64,000 bases of DNA from Mycolicibacterium sediminis (GCF_010731735.1 NZ_AP022588.1:4092001-4156000), one strand, 5' to 3'; positions 18,188-27,045 are shown, counted from the stretch's first letter. Numbers and translations: made by a program. Notes: generated by a model not told the origin, from the sequence alone.

Positions 18188-19924
18188 GTGTCGATCGTCG
18201 ACGACCTCGATCGGGCCCGCCACCTCGCGCTGGCGGCCGACGAGACGGCGGCCAAGGAACTCCTCCTGTCGCTGATGCCCCGGATCGAGCAGGTCGACCG
18301 CGACGATCTGATGCTCGAGACGCTCGCGCAGCTCGGCGAGCTGTACCTGGTCAGGACGGCCTACGAGGGCACCCGCGAGGGCGTCCGCCGCATCCGGGAG
18401 TGCCTGGCCGTCTACGCGTCGATCCTGGCGGGCACGGCATCCGCCGACGTCCTCGACCACTGCACGATGACCACGCCGGACATCCGTCGGATGACGCGCC
18501 GCTACACCCGCCGGGCGCAGTGCCTCGACGTCGGGCTGGCGGCGGCGCTCGGCGACCACGAGGCCGCGGCGATCGGGTTGGCCGAACTCGACGGCATGGG
18601 GTCCGGCGACGGCGATGACGAGTTCGCCGACGAATTCCGCCTGTTGCGAACGCACGCGCGGATCAACTGTGCCCTGGCGCTGTGCGACGACGACCTGCAC
18701 GTCCGCTCGGTGACGCTGTGGCAGTTCGTCATTCACCAGATCGACGAGAGCGCCGACGACGGTGAGGCATCGGACAACCTGTTCGTCGTCGGGGCGCTCG
18801 GCTACGCCAGGTACTGCATCGAGACCGGACGCCTCGACGACGCCGAGCCGTGGTTGCGGCGTGCCGGGGCGCGGGCCGCGGCGAGGAACTGGGATCTGGC
18901 CACGGCTCGCACCGGTCTCGAACGGGGTACCGCCTGCTGGGCCCGCGGCGATCAGATGGCCACCGAGCGGCTGATCAACGAGGCGTACCCCACGATCGCC
19001 ACCTACGCCCGTGCCCACGACGTGTCGAGGTGCTGGCTCTACTTCGGACTGACCCGGATGGGCGCGGGTCTGCTGCAGGCCGCCGACGAGAGCTGGGAAC
19101 ACGCGGAGCGGCACTGGCGCGAACTGGGCAAGCCGCTGCACATTCACCGGATTCTGCTGCAGCGCAGCTGGATCGCGATCATCCGGGGTCGGTACGGGGA
19201 CGCGCGGGACATGGTCGAGCAGGCGCGCGGCTGTCTCGACGAGTCTCCGCGCAGCAGCTGGGTCGCGTATGCCCGGCTCGACGACCACCTGGGCACGGTG
19301 TGGCGCGCCGACGCCCTCGCCGATCTCGGGTTCGACGGGGCGGGGGACCCGGACGACGACTGGGCCGCACTGGAGGCCCGGTACCGCACCTCGCTGGGCG
19401 CCACCCGGACCGAGCACGACGGTCCGGCGTTCGCGTCGGCGATGGAGAAGCTCTCGCGGGCGGCCGATCTGAAGCTGCCGGCAGCTCTGGCCGTCGACTC
19501 CGTGCGCTACTCGATCTCCGACCCGGAGGCCAGGGCGAGATGGGCGGAGGGCATCTCGGCGCCGCTGCTCGCGGGCGCCTTCGCCGTCTCGTGGGACTGG
19601 GAGAACACCGAACTCACCGGGGAGCTGATCGAATACCACAGCGCGCGCGGGACCTTCAGCGCCGACCGCGGCCAGTCCGACGCCGCCGAGTGGTCGCGCG
19701 TCACCACCGCGCCGGCGCCGCCCAGCGACGTCGACGAACTCGCGCTGGTCGCGTCGGGGCCGCCCGTCGACACCGGCCCGTCACTGATCCGGCTCGGTCC
19801 GCTCCCGCCGCTCGCGATGGACCCGACGGGAGCGCCGGTGCTCGCCCGCTACCGGCGTCTCGCCCTGGAGCGCTACGGCCAGCACGTCACGACCGACGAG
19901 ACCGCCTGGTCCACGTGGCCGTGA
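18188..19924 (+). CDS. Helical-repeat (TPR-like) partner of a CHAT protease
   Basis: The 578-aa protein has no signal peptide or membrane segment and is rich in paired amphipathic helices. A TPR-like stretch covers about residues 195-330 (GALGYARYCIETGRLDDAEPWLRRAG, ATARTGLERGTACWARGDQ, SWEHAERHWRELGKP). A conserved-looking C-terminal block LAGAFAVSWDWENTELTGELIEYHSARGTF lies near residue 460. The stop overlaps the CHAT gene start (GTGA), so the two are coupled. Adjacent helical-repeat and CHAT proteins are a recurring arrangement in bacterial conflict and signalling systems. It may sense a signal or scaffold the protease; this is inferred from context. Confidence 0.8.
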   Translation: MSIVDDLDRARHLALAADETAAKELLLSLMPRIEQVDRDDLMLETLAQLGELYLVRTAYEGTREGVRRIRECLAVYASILAGTASADVLDHCTMTTPDIRRMTRRYTRRAQCLDVGLAAALGDHEAAAIGLAELDGMGSGDGDDEFADEFRLLRTHARINCALALCDDDLHVRSVTLWQFVIHQIDESADDGEASDNLFVVGALGYARYCIETGRLDDAEPWLRRAGARAAARNWDLATARTGLERGTACWARGDQMATERLINEAYPTIATYARAHDVSRCWLYFGLTRMGAGLLQAADESWEHAERHWRELGKPLHIHRILLQRSWIAIIRGRYGDARDMVEQARGCLDESPRSSWVAYARLDDHLGTVWRADALADLGFDGAGDPDDDWAALEARYRTSLGATRTEHDGPAFASAMEKLSRAADLKLPAALAVDSVRYSISDPEARARWAEGISAPLLAGAFAVSWDWENTELTGELIEYHSARGTFSADRGQSDAAEWSRVTTAPAPPSDVDELALVASGPPVDTGPSLIRLGPLPPLAMDPTGAPVLARYRRLALERYGQHVTTDETAWSTWP

Positions 19925-21219
19925 GCCGCCCGACCCTGGTCCTGCGGCTGGCCGACGTCGGCCGCGCCACCTACGGCAGCCTGCGCGTCGTCGGCGACCC
20001 GTCCCGGACCGTCACGTGGGTGATCGAGGAGCCGCTGCTGCTCGCCGCGCTCGCCGAACTACGCGACGCGCTGCCCGAGCCGGTTGCCGAGGAATCGGTC
20101 GGCGACGCACTCCGTCGGGCACTCGTTCGCGGCCCGCTCGCCACGCGCTCGACCGAGCACGTCCTCGCCTACCGCCTCGGCGTCCTGCTCCTGTCCGACG
20201 GGTGCTGGCGCCTTCTGGCCGAGTTCGCCCCAGACCCGCGTGCGGTGGTGTTCGTGTCGCCGAGCGCCCGGCTGGCGCGTGTGCCGTGGGGTCTGCTCGC
20301 GTGGCCGCTGCTGCGCCCCGAGGCGGACTCGATGGTGCGGGCCCGCGTCGCAGCGGTCACCGTCGAGGGCACGTCGGCGGCACGGATACCGTGGCCCGAG
20401 GCCGAACCGTCCGACCTCGCCGACGGCCGTCGTCTGCTCGACCTGGTGGACGTGTTGATGTCGGTGCCGGCCAACATCGCGAACGCAACCCGACCGCGCT
20501 GCGACTGGTCGGCGGCGGCCGACCGGCCACCCCTGCTCATCCTCGATCCGCGCGTCCCGGGGCAACGTGCCGACTCCTCACTCGGTTCGGTCCTGGGCCG
20601 GCCGCACCCGGACACCCCGGTGGCGCAGCACTTTTCACAGTCGATGTCGCGCGGACGGGTCCTTCCCGACGTGGGCAGCGCGGTGGAGTTGTTCCGGCGC
20701 ACCGACGTCGACCGACGGTGGTTGGCCGCGATGCTCGCCGCACCACCCGGCCGCCTGCTCTACGTCGGGCACGCCACCGCGGCCGAGTCGGGAAGCGCGG
20801 ACCGGTCCGCACTGCATCTCGCCGACGAGCAGCCGCTGACCGCCGGGGACGTGATGTCCCTGGCGCTGCCCATCCCTCCCCGGGTGGCGCTGCTCGCGTG
20901 CGCCTCTGGCGGGGACTATCGGTTCGACGAGGCCACCGGCCTGGTCGCCGCCATGGTGCTGGGCGGCGCGCAACTCGTCACCGCGACGCTGTGGTCGCTG
21001 CCGACGACGGCCGGGTACCGGCAGTTCACCGGCTCCGCCGCCGACCCGATGTCGGACGTCGTCGTCGCGATCGACCGGGCACACCAGGACGTCGAGGCCG
21101 GCGGCGCGATCAATCGGTGGCAGCGCGACGAGCTGAACCGCTGGCGCAGCGGCGATCCGACTGCCAGCCCGCTGTACTGGGCGGCGATGGTCAGTTTCGC
21201 GGTCGACGGCGCGCGCTGA
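19921..21219 (+). CDS. CHAT-domain (caspase-like) protease
   Basis: The 432-aa protein has a C-terminal CHAT domain. His284 is in LLYVGHATAAESG and Cys327 in VALLACASGGDYRFDEATGLVAAMVLGGAQLVTATLWSLPT, with the terminal SPLYWAAMVSFAVDGAR. This is the His/Cys dyad and C-terminal strand order of clan CD peptidases of separase/caspase type. The N-terminal ~240 residues form a mixed alpha/beta region (LRLADVGRATYGSLRVVGD...TWVIEEPLLLAALAELRDALPEP) of the kind that precedes CHAT in actinobacterial proteins. It is coupled to the repeat protein upstream. Target unknown; candidates are the products of neighbouring genes. Confidence 0.88.
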   Translation: MSRPTLVLRLADVGRATYGSLRVVGDPSRTVTWVIEEPLLLAALAELRDALPEPVAEESVGDALRRALVRGPLATRSTEHVLAYRLGVLLLSDGCWRLLAEFAPDPRAVVFVSPSARLARVPWGLLAWPLLRPEADSMVRARVAAVTVEGTSAARIPWPEAEPSDLADGRRLLDLVDVLMSVPANIANATRPRCDWSAAADRPPLLILDPRVPGQRADSSLGSVLGRPHPDTPVAQHFSQSMSRGRVLPDVGSAVELFRRTDVDRRWLAAMLAAPPGRLLYVGHATAAESGSADRSALHLADEQPLTAGDVMSLALPIPPRVALLACASGGDYRFDEATGLVAAMVLGGAQLVTATLWSLPTTAGYRQFTGSAADPMSDVVVAIDRAHQDVEAGGAINRWQRDELNRWRSGDPTASPLYWAAMVSFAVDGAR

Positions 21220-21222
21220 CCG

Positions 21223-21873
21223 CTAGCCGCGTGGGACGCACACCGCGACCGCGGTCTCGTCGTCACTGCGGTAGTAGGCGTCGACGATGCTGCCGGGCGT
21301 CACCCTGCCGAGTGCGGACGACGGGACGAGTGCGGTCTCGTGGACCGGAAACTGCCCACCACCGGGTCGGCGGACCATCAGGTCGAGTTCGACCTCGCGG
21401 CGGTCGTCACGGATGGCGCCCGTCGCCCGCATGCCCGTGATGACGCCGGACGCCCTGGTGCCGTCCCGGACGAGGTCGATGCGCCCGTCGGTGACGGGAG
21501 CATCGGCATCGGCCGGAGCCCGGTCGAACGCCGCGCCGACGGCGACGACGTCGTCGGGCAGCGAGAGCTGCTCGCGCGCAGAGGGATCGAAGGACACCAG
21601 TAGGACGACGCCCGGTCGAAGGGCGGCCGTCACGGCGTCGTCGCCGCGCGCCAGCCGCCCCACGAACCGCTGGCCCGAGACGCTCTCGACCTCGACGACG
21701 ATGGGGTCGGCGGTCGAGCGGACGGTCCCGATGCCGACCACGGGACGACGGTCGGGACGGACGCGCGGCCCGGCGTCGGAGGAGGGTGGCCGCCACCGAT
21801 GGAGGGTGGCGACGGCGAGGGCGGCGAGGAGGGCGACGATCGACGAGGTGAGCAGCGCATTGGACACGGGCAC
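21223..21873 (-). CDS. Membrane-anchored protein with two tandem beta domains
   Basis: The 216-aa protein has one N-terminal membrane helix (ALLTSSIVALLAALAVATL) and a basic linker. Two copies of a roughly 65-residue beta domain follow. Copy 1 reads GIGTVRSTADPIVVEVESVSG...LRPGVVLLVSFDP; copy 2 reads GVITGMRATGAIRDDRREVELDLMVRR...VTPGSIVDAYYRSDD. This domain (TG...V.L.V...VP...PG..V.V..D) occurs in several actinobacterial membrane proteins of unknown role. The gene is antisense inside the CHAT cassette, 3 bases from the CHAT stop and 62 bases from the next gene. The start is GTG at 21873 or 21867. Confidence 0.7.
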   Translation of the reverse strand: MPVSNALLTSSIVALLAALAVATLHRWRPPSSDAGPRVRPDRRPVVGIGTVRSTADPIVVEVESVSGQRFVGRLARGDDAVTAALRPGVVLLVSFDPSAREQLSLPDDVVAVGAAFDRAPADADAPVTDGRIDLVRDGTRASGVITGMRATGAIRDDRREVELDLMVRRPGGGQFPVHETALVPSSALGRVTPGSIVDAYYRSDDETAVAVCVPRG

Positions 21874-21923
21874 CAGGGTCCCGCTGGCCCGTCGCTACCG
21901 AACCCAACTTCGTCGTCGACCCC

Positions 21924-21929
21924 TATGGT
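21924..21929 (+). promoter_or_regulatory. -10 element for the second half of the CHAT cassette
   Basis: TATGGT lies 6 bases before the ATG at 21936, the same leaderless arrangement as TATGCT before the first cassette gene. Confidence 0.5.
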
Positions 21930-21935
21930 GGACCG

Positions 21936-23261
21936 ATGAGCACCGGGCATCTCACGGCACCCGCCGCCGCCGTCACCACGCCGCGGCGTGTGGTGATCGA
22001 TCAGGCGTGGCGCGCCATCGGCCCGGGCGTCGAGGTCCTCAGTGCGGCGGACGGCGGCCCCCTGCGCCGGACCATCAAGCGCATCCTGGATCCGCTCGTG
22101 CTGCGGCTCCGGTCGAACCCGCAGTTCTCCGCTCCGCTGCTCGACGCGGCCACGGCGTCGGAGGCGCTGGAGGTCATCCTCGACAACGCGCCTCGACTTC
22201 GTTGTGCGGCAACGTGGTTCGAGCTGTTGAAGGCGGAGCGGCGCCGCCTGAAGATCACCAGTGGCAACGCGCAGGAACTCTACTTCCCGGTGTGCTTCGA
22301 ACTCGCGACCACCAGAGGCCTGCCGTCGCAGCAGGGTTCGCCACGCGACGCCGCGGAAGCGGTACTCCGGGGGATTCACGAGGACCGTGACCGCACGGCG
22401 ATCGAGGTGCTGAACCGGTACGTCGACGACGAGAGCGTCATCGCCGGACTCGAGCAGCAGCTGATCCTCGGCTGGGGCGACGTCCGGGCGGGCGACGGCA
22501 TCCCCGGACCGTTCCTCGCGGGGCTCACGACGGTGCTCGGAGCGGCTGCCGGCCACGGCGCCAGGATGGCCCGGCAGCGGGTGTGGACGGCGCTGGTCGC
22601 CGACGCGACGCCGTTCGACTTCGGGGCGCGTGCACGCACGGACCCCCGGGCGCTGCCGTGGTCGATCACCGAGGTAGGGCTGAGTTCCACCGAGCCGCAG
22701 TGCCCGCCACTGGTGTGGACGGCCGCCGAGAGATCGCGGCCGCTGGACCGCAGCGTGGTGGAACGGGTGCGGGGGACACTGCGCCGGGCGCTGGATCGCG
22801 ACGAACTGCCCGACATCCCGTCGCTGTGCGCCGAGGAGGTCGACCGGGCATGCGCGCCGTGGGGGCTGATGGCGGAGGACAAGCAGGCGGCGCTGGTCGC
22901 AGGCATCGAGATCGCGGTGGACCTGGCACCGCTCGACGAGTCCGCGGTGCCGCGGTTCGAGCTGAGCCGCACGATCCAGGCCCGGCTGCGCAAGGAGGCC
23001 TACGTGCTCCACGCCCGGCGATACCTGGCGGCGGGTGAGCCCATTCACCCTCGACAGCAGCAGGTGATCGACGATCTCGGTGCGTTCGCGCGACCGTACG
23101 TGGCGCGACTCTGGGCCCGGCTGCACGGCCGCGACGTCTGGCAGGAACCGTGCGACGACGTCGACGACGTACGCGGGCTGCTCGAGGGCGTGGCGCGGTC
23201 GGTCAGCCTGGATCACCGGCAGAGGATCAAGTCGATGCTGGAACTCGAGGTGGCGCGGTGA
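21936..23261 (+). CDS. Unrecognised 441-aa protein of the CHAT cassette
   Basis: The soluble protein is predominantly helical and rich in Arg and acidic residues, without obvious enzymatic motifs, signal peptide or membrane segment. Sections include TIKRILDPLVLRLRSNPQFSAPLLDAATASEALEVILDNAPRLRC near residue 60, a central GWGDVRAGDGIPGPFLAGLTTVLGAAAGHGARMARQRVW and a C-terminal helical region ending in HRQRIKSMLELEVAR. I do not recognise a family. Its stop overlaps the start of the next gene in a GTGA junction, so the pair is coupled. It may be an adaptor, substrate or effector of the CHAT protease; this rests on position only. Confidence 0.72.
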   Translation: MSTGHLTAPAAAVTTPRRVVIDQAWRAIGPGVEVLSAADGGPLRRTIKRILDPLVLRLRSNPQFSAPLLDAATASEALEVILDNAPRLRCAATWFELLKAERRRLKITSGNAQELYFPVCFELATTRGLPSQQGSPRDAAEAVLRGIHEDRDRTAIEVLNRYVDDESVIAGLEQQLILGWGDVRAGDGIPGPFLAGLTTVLGAAAGHGARMARQRVWTALVADATPFDFGARARTDPRALPWSITEVGLSSTEPQCPPLVWTAAERSRPLDRSVVERVRGTLRRALDRDELPDIPSLCAEEVDRACAPWGLMAEDKQAALVAGIEIAVDLAPLDESAVPRFELSRTIQARLRKEAYVLHARRYLAAGEPIHPRQQQVIDDLGAFARPYVARLWARLHGRDVWQEPCDDVDDVRGLLEGVARSVSLDHRQRIKSMLELEVAR

Positions 23262-24364
23262 ATTTCGAGGCGGACGGCGGGTTGTGGAGCACGGGCCCCG
23301 CGGTGTCGGGGCCGCCCGCGCTCGCCGTGCTCGAGGTCCAGGGCGCGGTGCTCGCCTGGACCGTGGACGATCCCGGCGGCGTCGCGGCCACCCGCATCAC
23401 GTTCACGGACGTGGCCGCGGCGGACTGGCTGTGGCACGTCGTGGGAGTCGAGGGGCACACGGCCCTCGTCAACGCACTGGCCGACCGGCCGGTCGAGGGT
23501 GCGGTCGACGTTCCGGGCGTCGAGATCGACGAGGCGCCGTTGATTCCGTTGCGGCGCATCGCGATCGGCCACTGGGCGCGCAGGTGGTGGCCGAGCAGCC
23601 TCCGCGACGGCATCGCCGAACTCGACGGCGCCCTGCTCGATGCCGAATTGGCGGTCGCGCAGGTGGCCGCCGAGGGGTTCCTCGACGAGGATGCGGTGGA
23701 CGCCGACGTCGGCGAACTCCTCGTCGGGCGTCGGTCGGCGCTCGAGACGCGTCGGCAGGACGGTGACCCCCGGGTGATCGCACTGATCGATGCGTGCCGG
23801 GAACTCGCCGAGGATGCGGGCGTCTGGGACGCGGCGCCCATCGTGGTCGACGACGTGCCCGCCCGGCGCGCCGACTACGCCCTGGCCGCCGGGCCGGGTG
23901 GCGGCGGGCCGTCCCGGATGGCGGTGGCCGGCGGTGCGGCATCGGTCAACTGGGACGCCGTCCCGCCGAACGTGTTCGACGCCGCCGAGGAGACCGTCGA
24001 GTGGCGGGTCGAGGCGGCCGACGGTGTCGCCGTCGCGACGGTGCGGGTGGCCATGGCGGGACTGCTGCCCGCCACCGGCATCGACGTCCGACTGCGGGCG
24101 GGCGACGTCACCGGACACGGCGCGCTCGACGCGAACGGTGTGGCCCGGATGGCCCTGACCGACGCGGGCGGGCCCGTGGCGGAGGGTTCGGCCTGGAATC
24201 ACGACTGGACGTCGGTCCGCGTCGACGTCGGCGCCGGCGTCGAGGCGTCCGCCGCCGCGGTCGAACTCCGAAGCCGCGTTCGCGAACTCGCGCGCGCACG
24301 GCTCGCCCGTCCTGGGCCCGACGCGTTCCTCGCCGAGGTTCTGGCCGCCGAGTCGGACTACTGA
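23258..24364 (+). CDS. Unrecognised protein with C-terminal Ig-like beta domain (CHAT cassette)
   Basis: The 368-aa soluble protein begins with a beta-rich section (LAVLEVQGAVLAWTVDDPGG). A helical section follows, with IAIGHWARRWWPSSLRDGIAELDGALLDAELAVAQVAAEGFLDED near residue 110. The C-terminal third (about 240-340) has alternating strands such as VEWRVEAADGVAVATVRVAM, TGIDVRLRAGDVTGHGALDANGVARMALTDAGG and TSVRVDVG, resembling Ig-like or carboxypeptidase-regulatory modules. The Arg/Trp-rich HWARRWWPSS plus LLDAEL pattern looks like a conserved actinobacterial signature, but I cannot name it. It is translated from a GTGA overlap with the previous gene and ends the cassette. Confidence 0.75.
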   Translation: MNFEADGGLWSTGPAVSGPPALAVLEVQGAVLAWTVDDPGGVAATRITFTDVAAADWLWHVVGVEGHTALVNALADRPVEGAVDVPGVEIDEAPLIPLRRIAIGHWARRWWPSSLRDGIAELDGALLDAELAVAQVAAEGFLDEDAVDADVGELLVGRRSALETRRQDGDPRVIALIDACRELAEDAGVWDAAPIVVDDVPARRADYALAAGPGGGGPSRMAVAGGAASVNWDAVPPNVFDAAEETVEWRVEAADGVAVATVRVAMAGLLPATGIDVRLRAGDVTGHGALDANGVARMALTDAGGPVAEGSAWNHDWTSVRVDVGAGVEASAAAVELRSRVRELARARLARPGPDAFLAEVLAAESDY

Positions 24365-24389
24365 GGCGCCGTCCGGCCGCGGACCGCGA

Positions 24390-25487
24390 TCACGTGCCGC
24401 GTCGCACGGTGGCCCACCGGCCGTGGCGCGCACTGTCGTCGATGGCGTCGGCGACCAGCGCCTGTTCGAGGCCGTCGTCGAAGGTCGGGTAGTCCGGTGT
24501 CGCCGGTGCCCCGCCGGAGTCGATCGCGGCGTATACCGCGCGAAACAGGGCCTTGAACGTGTCCTGGTATCCCTGGGCATGCCCCGCGGGGACGTCGCCG
24601 GCGTCGCGGAACTGGATCTGATTCGGTCCGTCGCGGTTACCGATCCACAGCCGTTCGGGGTCTTCGGTGCCCCAGCCGAGTGAGGACTCCGAGCCGCTCA
24701 CGTCGAAGCTGAGGTGGTTCTTGCGGCCCGGCGACACCTGCGACAGCGAGAGCACGCCGCGGGCACCGCCCTCGAATCTGAGCAGGATGCCGGCGACGTC
24801 CTCGGTCGTGACCGCGACCGGCTCGGCTTCGGCCGACGAGCGGGCGAACGTCTCCACCGAACCGAGCGGACGCCGGCGTTCCGGTACGAGCGTGGTGAGG
24901 TCCGCCATGACGGCCTCGACACGGTGGCCGGTCACGAAGCTGACGAGATCCAGCCAGTGCGAACCGATGTCGCCGACCACCCGCAGGGAACCGCCCAGAT
25001 CGGGTTCGAGACGCCAGTTCCAGTCGGTGTCCTTCGACAGCCAGTCCTGCAGGTAGCCGCCGGTGACGAGGCGCACCGAGCCGACGCTGCCGGACGCCAC
25101 CCGCGCCGCGGCCTCACCGCACAGCGGGTAGAAGCGGTTGATGAAGCAGACGGCGTGGACGAGACCCGAACCCGTTGCGACGTCGCGCAGTTCGCGGGCC
25201 TGCTCGGAGGTCATGGCCAGGGGCTTCTCGCAGACGACGTGCTTGCAGGCCCGCAGCGCCGCCAGCGCCTGCTCGGAGTGCAGGTGGTTCGGTGAACAGA
25301 CGTGGACGGTGGTGACGCGGTCGTCGGCCAGCGCCTCGGCCACGCTCTCGTAGACCGGCGCCAGTCCCGTCGCCGCTGCGCGTTCCGGTGAGGATCCGAC
25401 GACGCCGAGCACCGGGACGCCGATGCGCGCCAGTGCCTCGGCGTGTACGCGAGCCATGAAGCCGGTGCCGATGATCGCCGTGCTCAT
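24390..25487 (-). CDS. Gfo/Idh/MocA family NAD(P)-dependent oxidoreductase
   Basis: The 365-aa product has the N-terminal Rossmann fold TAIIGTGFMARVHAEAL, the CSPNHLHSEQALAALRACKHVVCEKPLAMT block with the EKP lysine, and GGSLRVVGDIGSHWLDLVSFVTG carrying the catalytic-loop histidine. Such enzymes oxidise or reduce sugars, inositols or related polyols. It lies downstream of the membrane esterase gene on the same strand (88-bp gap) and ends 25 bases from the CHAT cassette. Confidence 0.9.
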   Translation of the reverse strand: MSTAIIGTGFMARVHAEALARIGVPVLGVVGSSPERAAATGLAPVYESVAEALADDRVTTVHVCSPNHLHSEQALAALRACKHVVCEKPLAMTSEQARELRDVATGSGLVHAVCFINRFYPLCGEAAARVASGSVGSVRLVTGGYLQDWLSKDTDWNWRLEPDLGGSLRVVGDIGSHWLDLVSFVTGHRVEAVMADLTTLVPERRRPLGSVETFARSSAEAEPVAVTTEDVAGILLRFEGGARGVLSLSQVSPGRKNHLSFDVSGSESSLGWGTEDPERLWIGNRDGPNQIQFRDAGDVPAGHAQGYQDTFKALFRAVYAAIDSGGAPATPDYPTFDDGLEQALVADAIDDSARHGRWATVRRGT

Positions 25488-25575
25488 GTGCGGTGGGGAA
25501 CCTTTCGACCGTGTCGAGTCGCAGCACAGTATGCCCCCTACGCCATGGTGAAGGCGCCGTAATCCACGTCCGGAC

Positions 25576-27045
25576 TCATCTGGCCGCGGCCTGCAGCACG
25601 GGCGCGGCGACGGGTTGCGGCGTCGGGCTGGGCAGTGGCTCCACGGGGACGCCCGGCGTGCCGATCTTCCCGGCCATCCACGGCAGCGCCGCGACGAACG
25701 CCTGTGCGGCGAAGGGCCAGTCGTGCTTGCCCGGCTGCTGCACCACCGCGCAGTCGATCCCGTTCACGCCGCCGAGCCCGCACAGCGACTCCGCCGCCAC
25801 GGTCTGGTCGCTGGTGCGTCCCGCGGCGTCACGGCCGCCGAGTCCGTTGCCCTCGTTGTTCACGTTGACCACGGTCGGGGCCGACGGCATGGATCCGTTG
25901 ACGTCGAACCACCCCGAGACACCGGCGTAGGGGCCGTGTTTGGTGATCACCGCCGTCGGATCGAAGCTGGCGTATTGGGCCTCGCTCCCGCCGAACAACC
26001 GGTCCACCGTCTGCTGCTTGGTTCCCGAGTTCGGTGCGAGGTCGCCGGCGATGTCCTCGAAAGCACCGAACATGTCGGGGTGCATCGTGGCGAGGTCGAC
26101 GGCGCAGGTGCCGCCCATCGACCAGCCCACGATGCCCCAGTTCGCCTGCTTCGCGCTGACACCGTAGGTCTTCTCCATGAACGGGACGACGTCCTTGGTC
26201 AGGTGGTCGGCCGCGTTGCCGCGGGACCCGTTCACGCACTCCGTGTCGTTGTTGAAGGCCCCCCCGGAGTCGACGAACACCAGAACCGGTGCGTTGCCGC
26301 CGTGTTGGGCGGCGAAGTCGTCGACCGTCTTCACCGCGTTGCCGGTCCGGAGCCAGTCGGCCGGGGTGTTGAACTCGCCGCCGATCATCATGATCGTGGG
26401 CAGCGGCGGGGGCGGATCGGAGGCGAACCACGCCGGCGGCAGGTAGACGAGTTCGCCGCGGTGCTTGAACCCCGACGGCGTCGAGTCGATGGTGACCGGC
26501 ACCACCGATCCGCGCTGGGGGATCGTGCGCGACTTCTGCATCGCGACGACCGTCGCCTGGTCCGTCTGATCGGGCAGCGGTCCCGCGGTCAGCTGGTTCC
26601 ACGCCACCTGCACGGTGGGGAAGTAGCCGACCCAGAGGTTGAGGGCGAGTGCCGCGCACAGCAGGCACAGCGGTACCGCGACCGCGGACACCCCGCGCCG
26701 CCACCACGACGCACTCCGCCAGCCGGCGACGAGGACGACGAGCGCCGCGCCGGTGACCGCGGTCCAGGCCCACAGTTGCCTCGGCGCCGGATCGCCCGCG
26801 AGTCCTTCGGACGACACGTACCAGTAGGCGACGGCGGTCAGGGCGAGGCCGAGCACGACGGCCAGCGGCAGCCAGACGATGCGCCACCGCGGGTGCCGCC
26901 ACCCGACGGCCGCGATCAGCACCACCGCGGCCAGCACCTGGACGGCCAGCGGCAGCCAGCCGTGCATCAGCGAAAGTCGCTGCGGGCCCCAGGTTCCGGC
27001 GGCGTCTGCCAGCAAGCCGGCGATCCTCGGCGTCGAAGTCGTCAC
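25576..27045 (-). CDS. Membrane-anchored alpha/beta-hydrolase (Rv1639c-like)
   Basis: The 489-aa product has about four hydrophobic helices in the first 145 residues and then an extracytoplasmic alpha/beta-hydrolase of the esterase D / mycolyltransferase type. The nucleophile elbow GWSMGG is near residue 304, and a His lies in QQPGKHDWPFAAQAF near the end. It ends in a Pro-rich tail. Length and position directly after lysX match M. tuberculosis Rv1639c. Substrate unknown; a cell-envelope ester is likely. The start is GTG. Confidence 0.85.
   Translation of the reverse strand: MTTSTPRIAGLLADAAGTWGPQRLSLMHGWLPLAVQVLAAVVLIAAVGWRHPRWRIVWLPLAVVLGLALTAVAYWYVSSEGLAGDPAPRQLWAWTAVTGAALVVLVAGWRSASWWRRGVSAVAVPLCLLCAALALNLWVGYFPTVQVAWNQLTAGPLPDQTDQATVVAMQKSRTIPQRGSVVPVTIDSTPSGFKHRGELVYLPPAWFASDPPPPLPTIMMIGGEFNTPADWLRTGNAVKTVDDFAAQHGGNAPVLVFVDSGGAFNNDTECVNGSRGNAADHLTKDVVPFMEKTYGVSAKQANWGIVGWSMGGTCAVDLATMHPDMFGAFEDIAGDLAPNSGTKQQTVDRLFGGSEAQYASFDPTAVITKHGPYAGVSGWFDVNGSMPSAPTVVNVNNEGNGLGGRDAAGRTSDQTVAAESLCGLGGVNGIDCAVVQQPGKHDWPFAAQAFVAALPWMAGKIGTPGVPVEPLPSPTPQPVAAPVLQAAAR

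Noticed and set aside
18188..24364. Assigning the CHAT cassette to a named published conflict system
   Set aside because: The partner proteins could not be matched by eye to the domains of any named CHAT system; naming one would be a guess.
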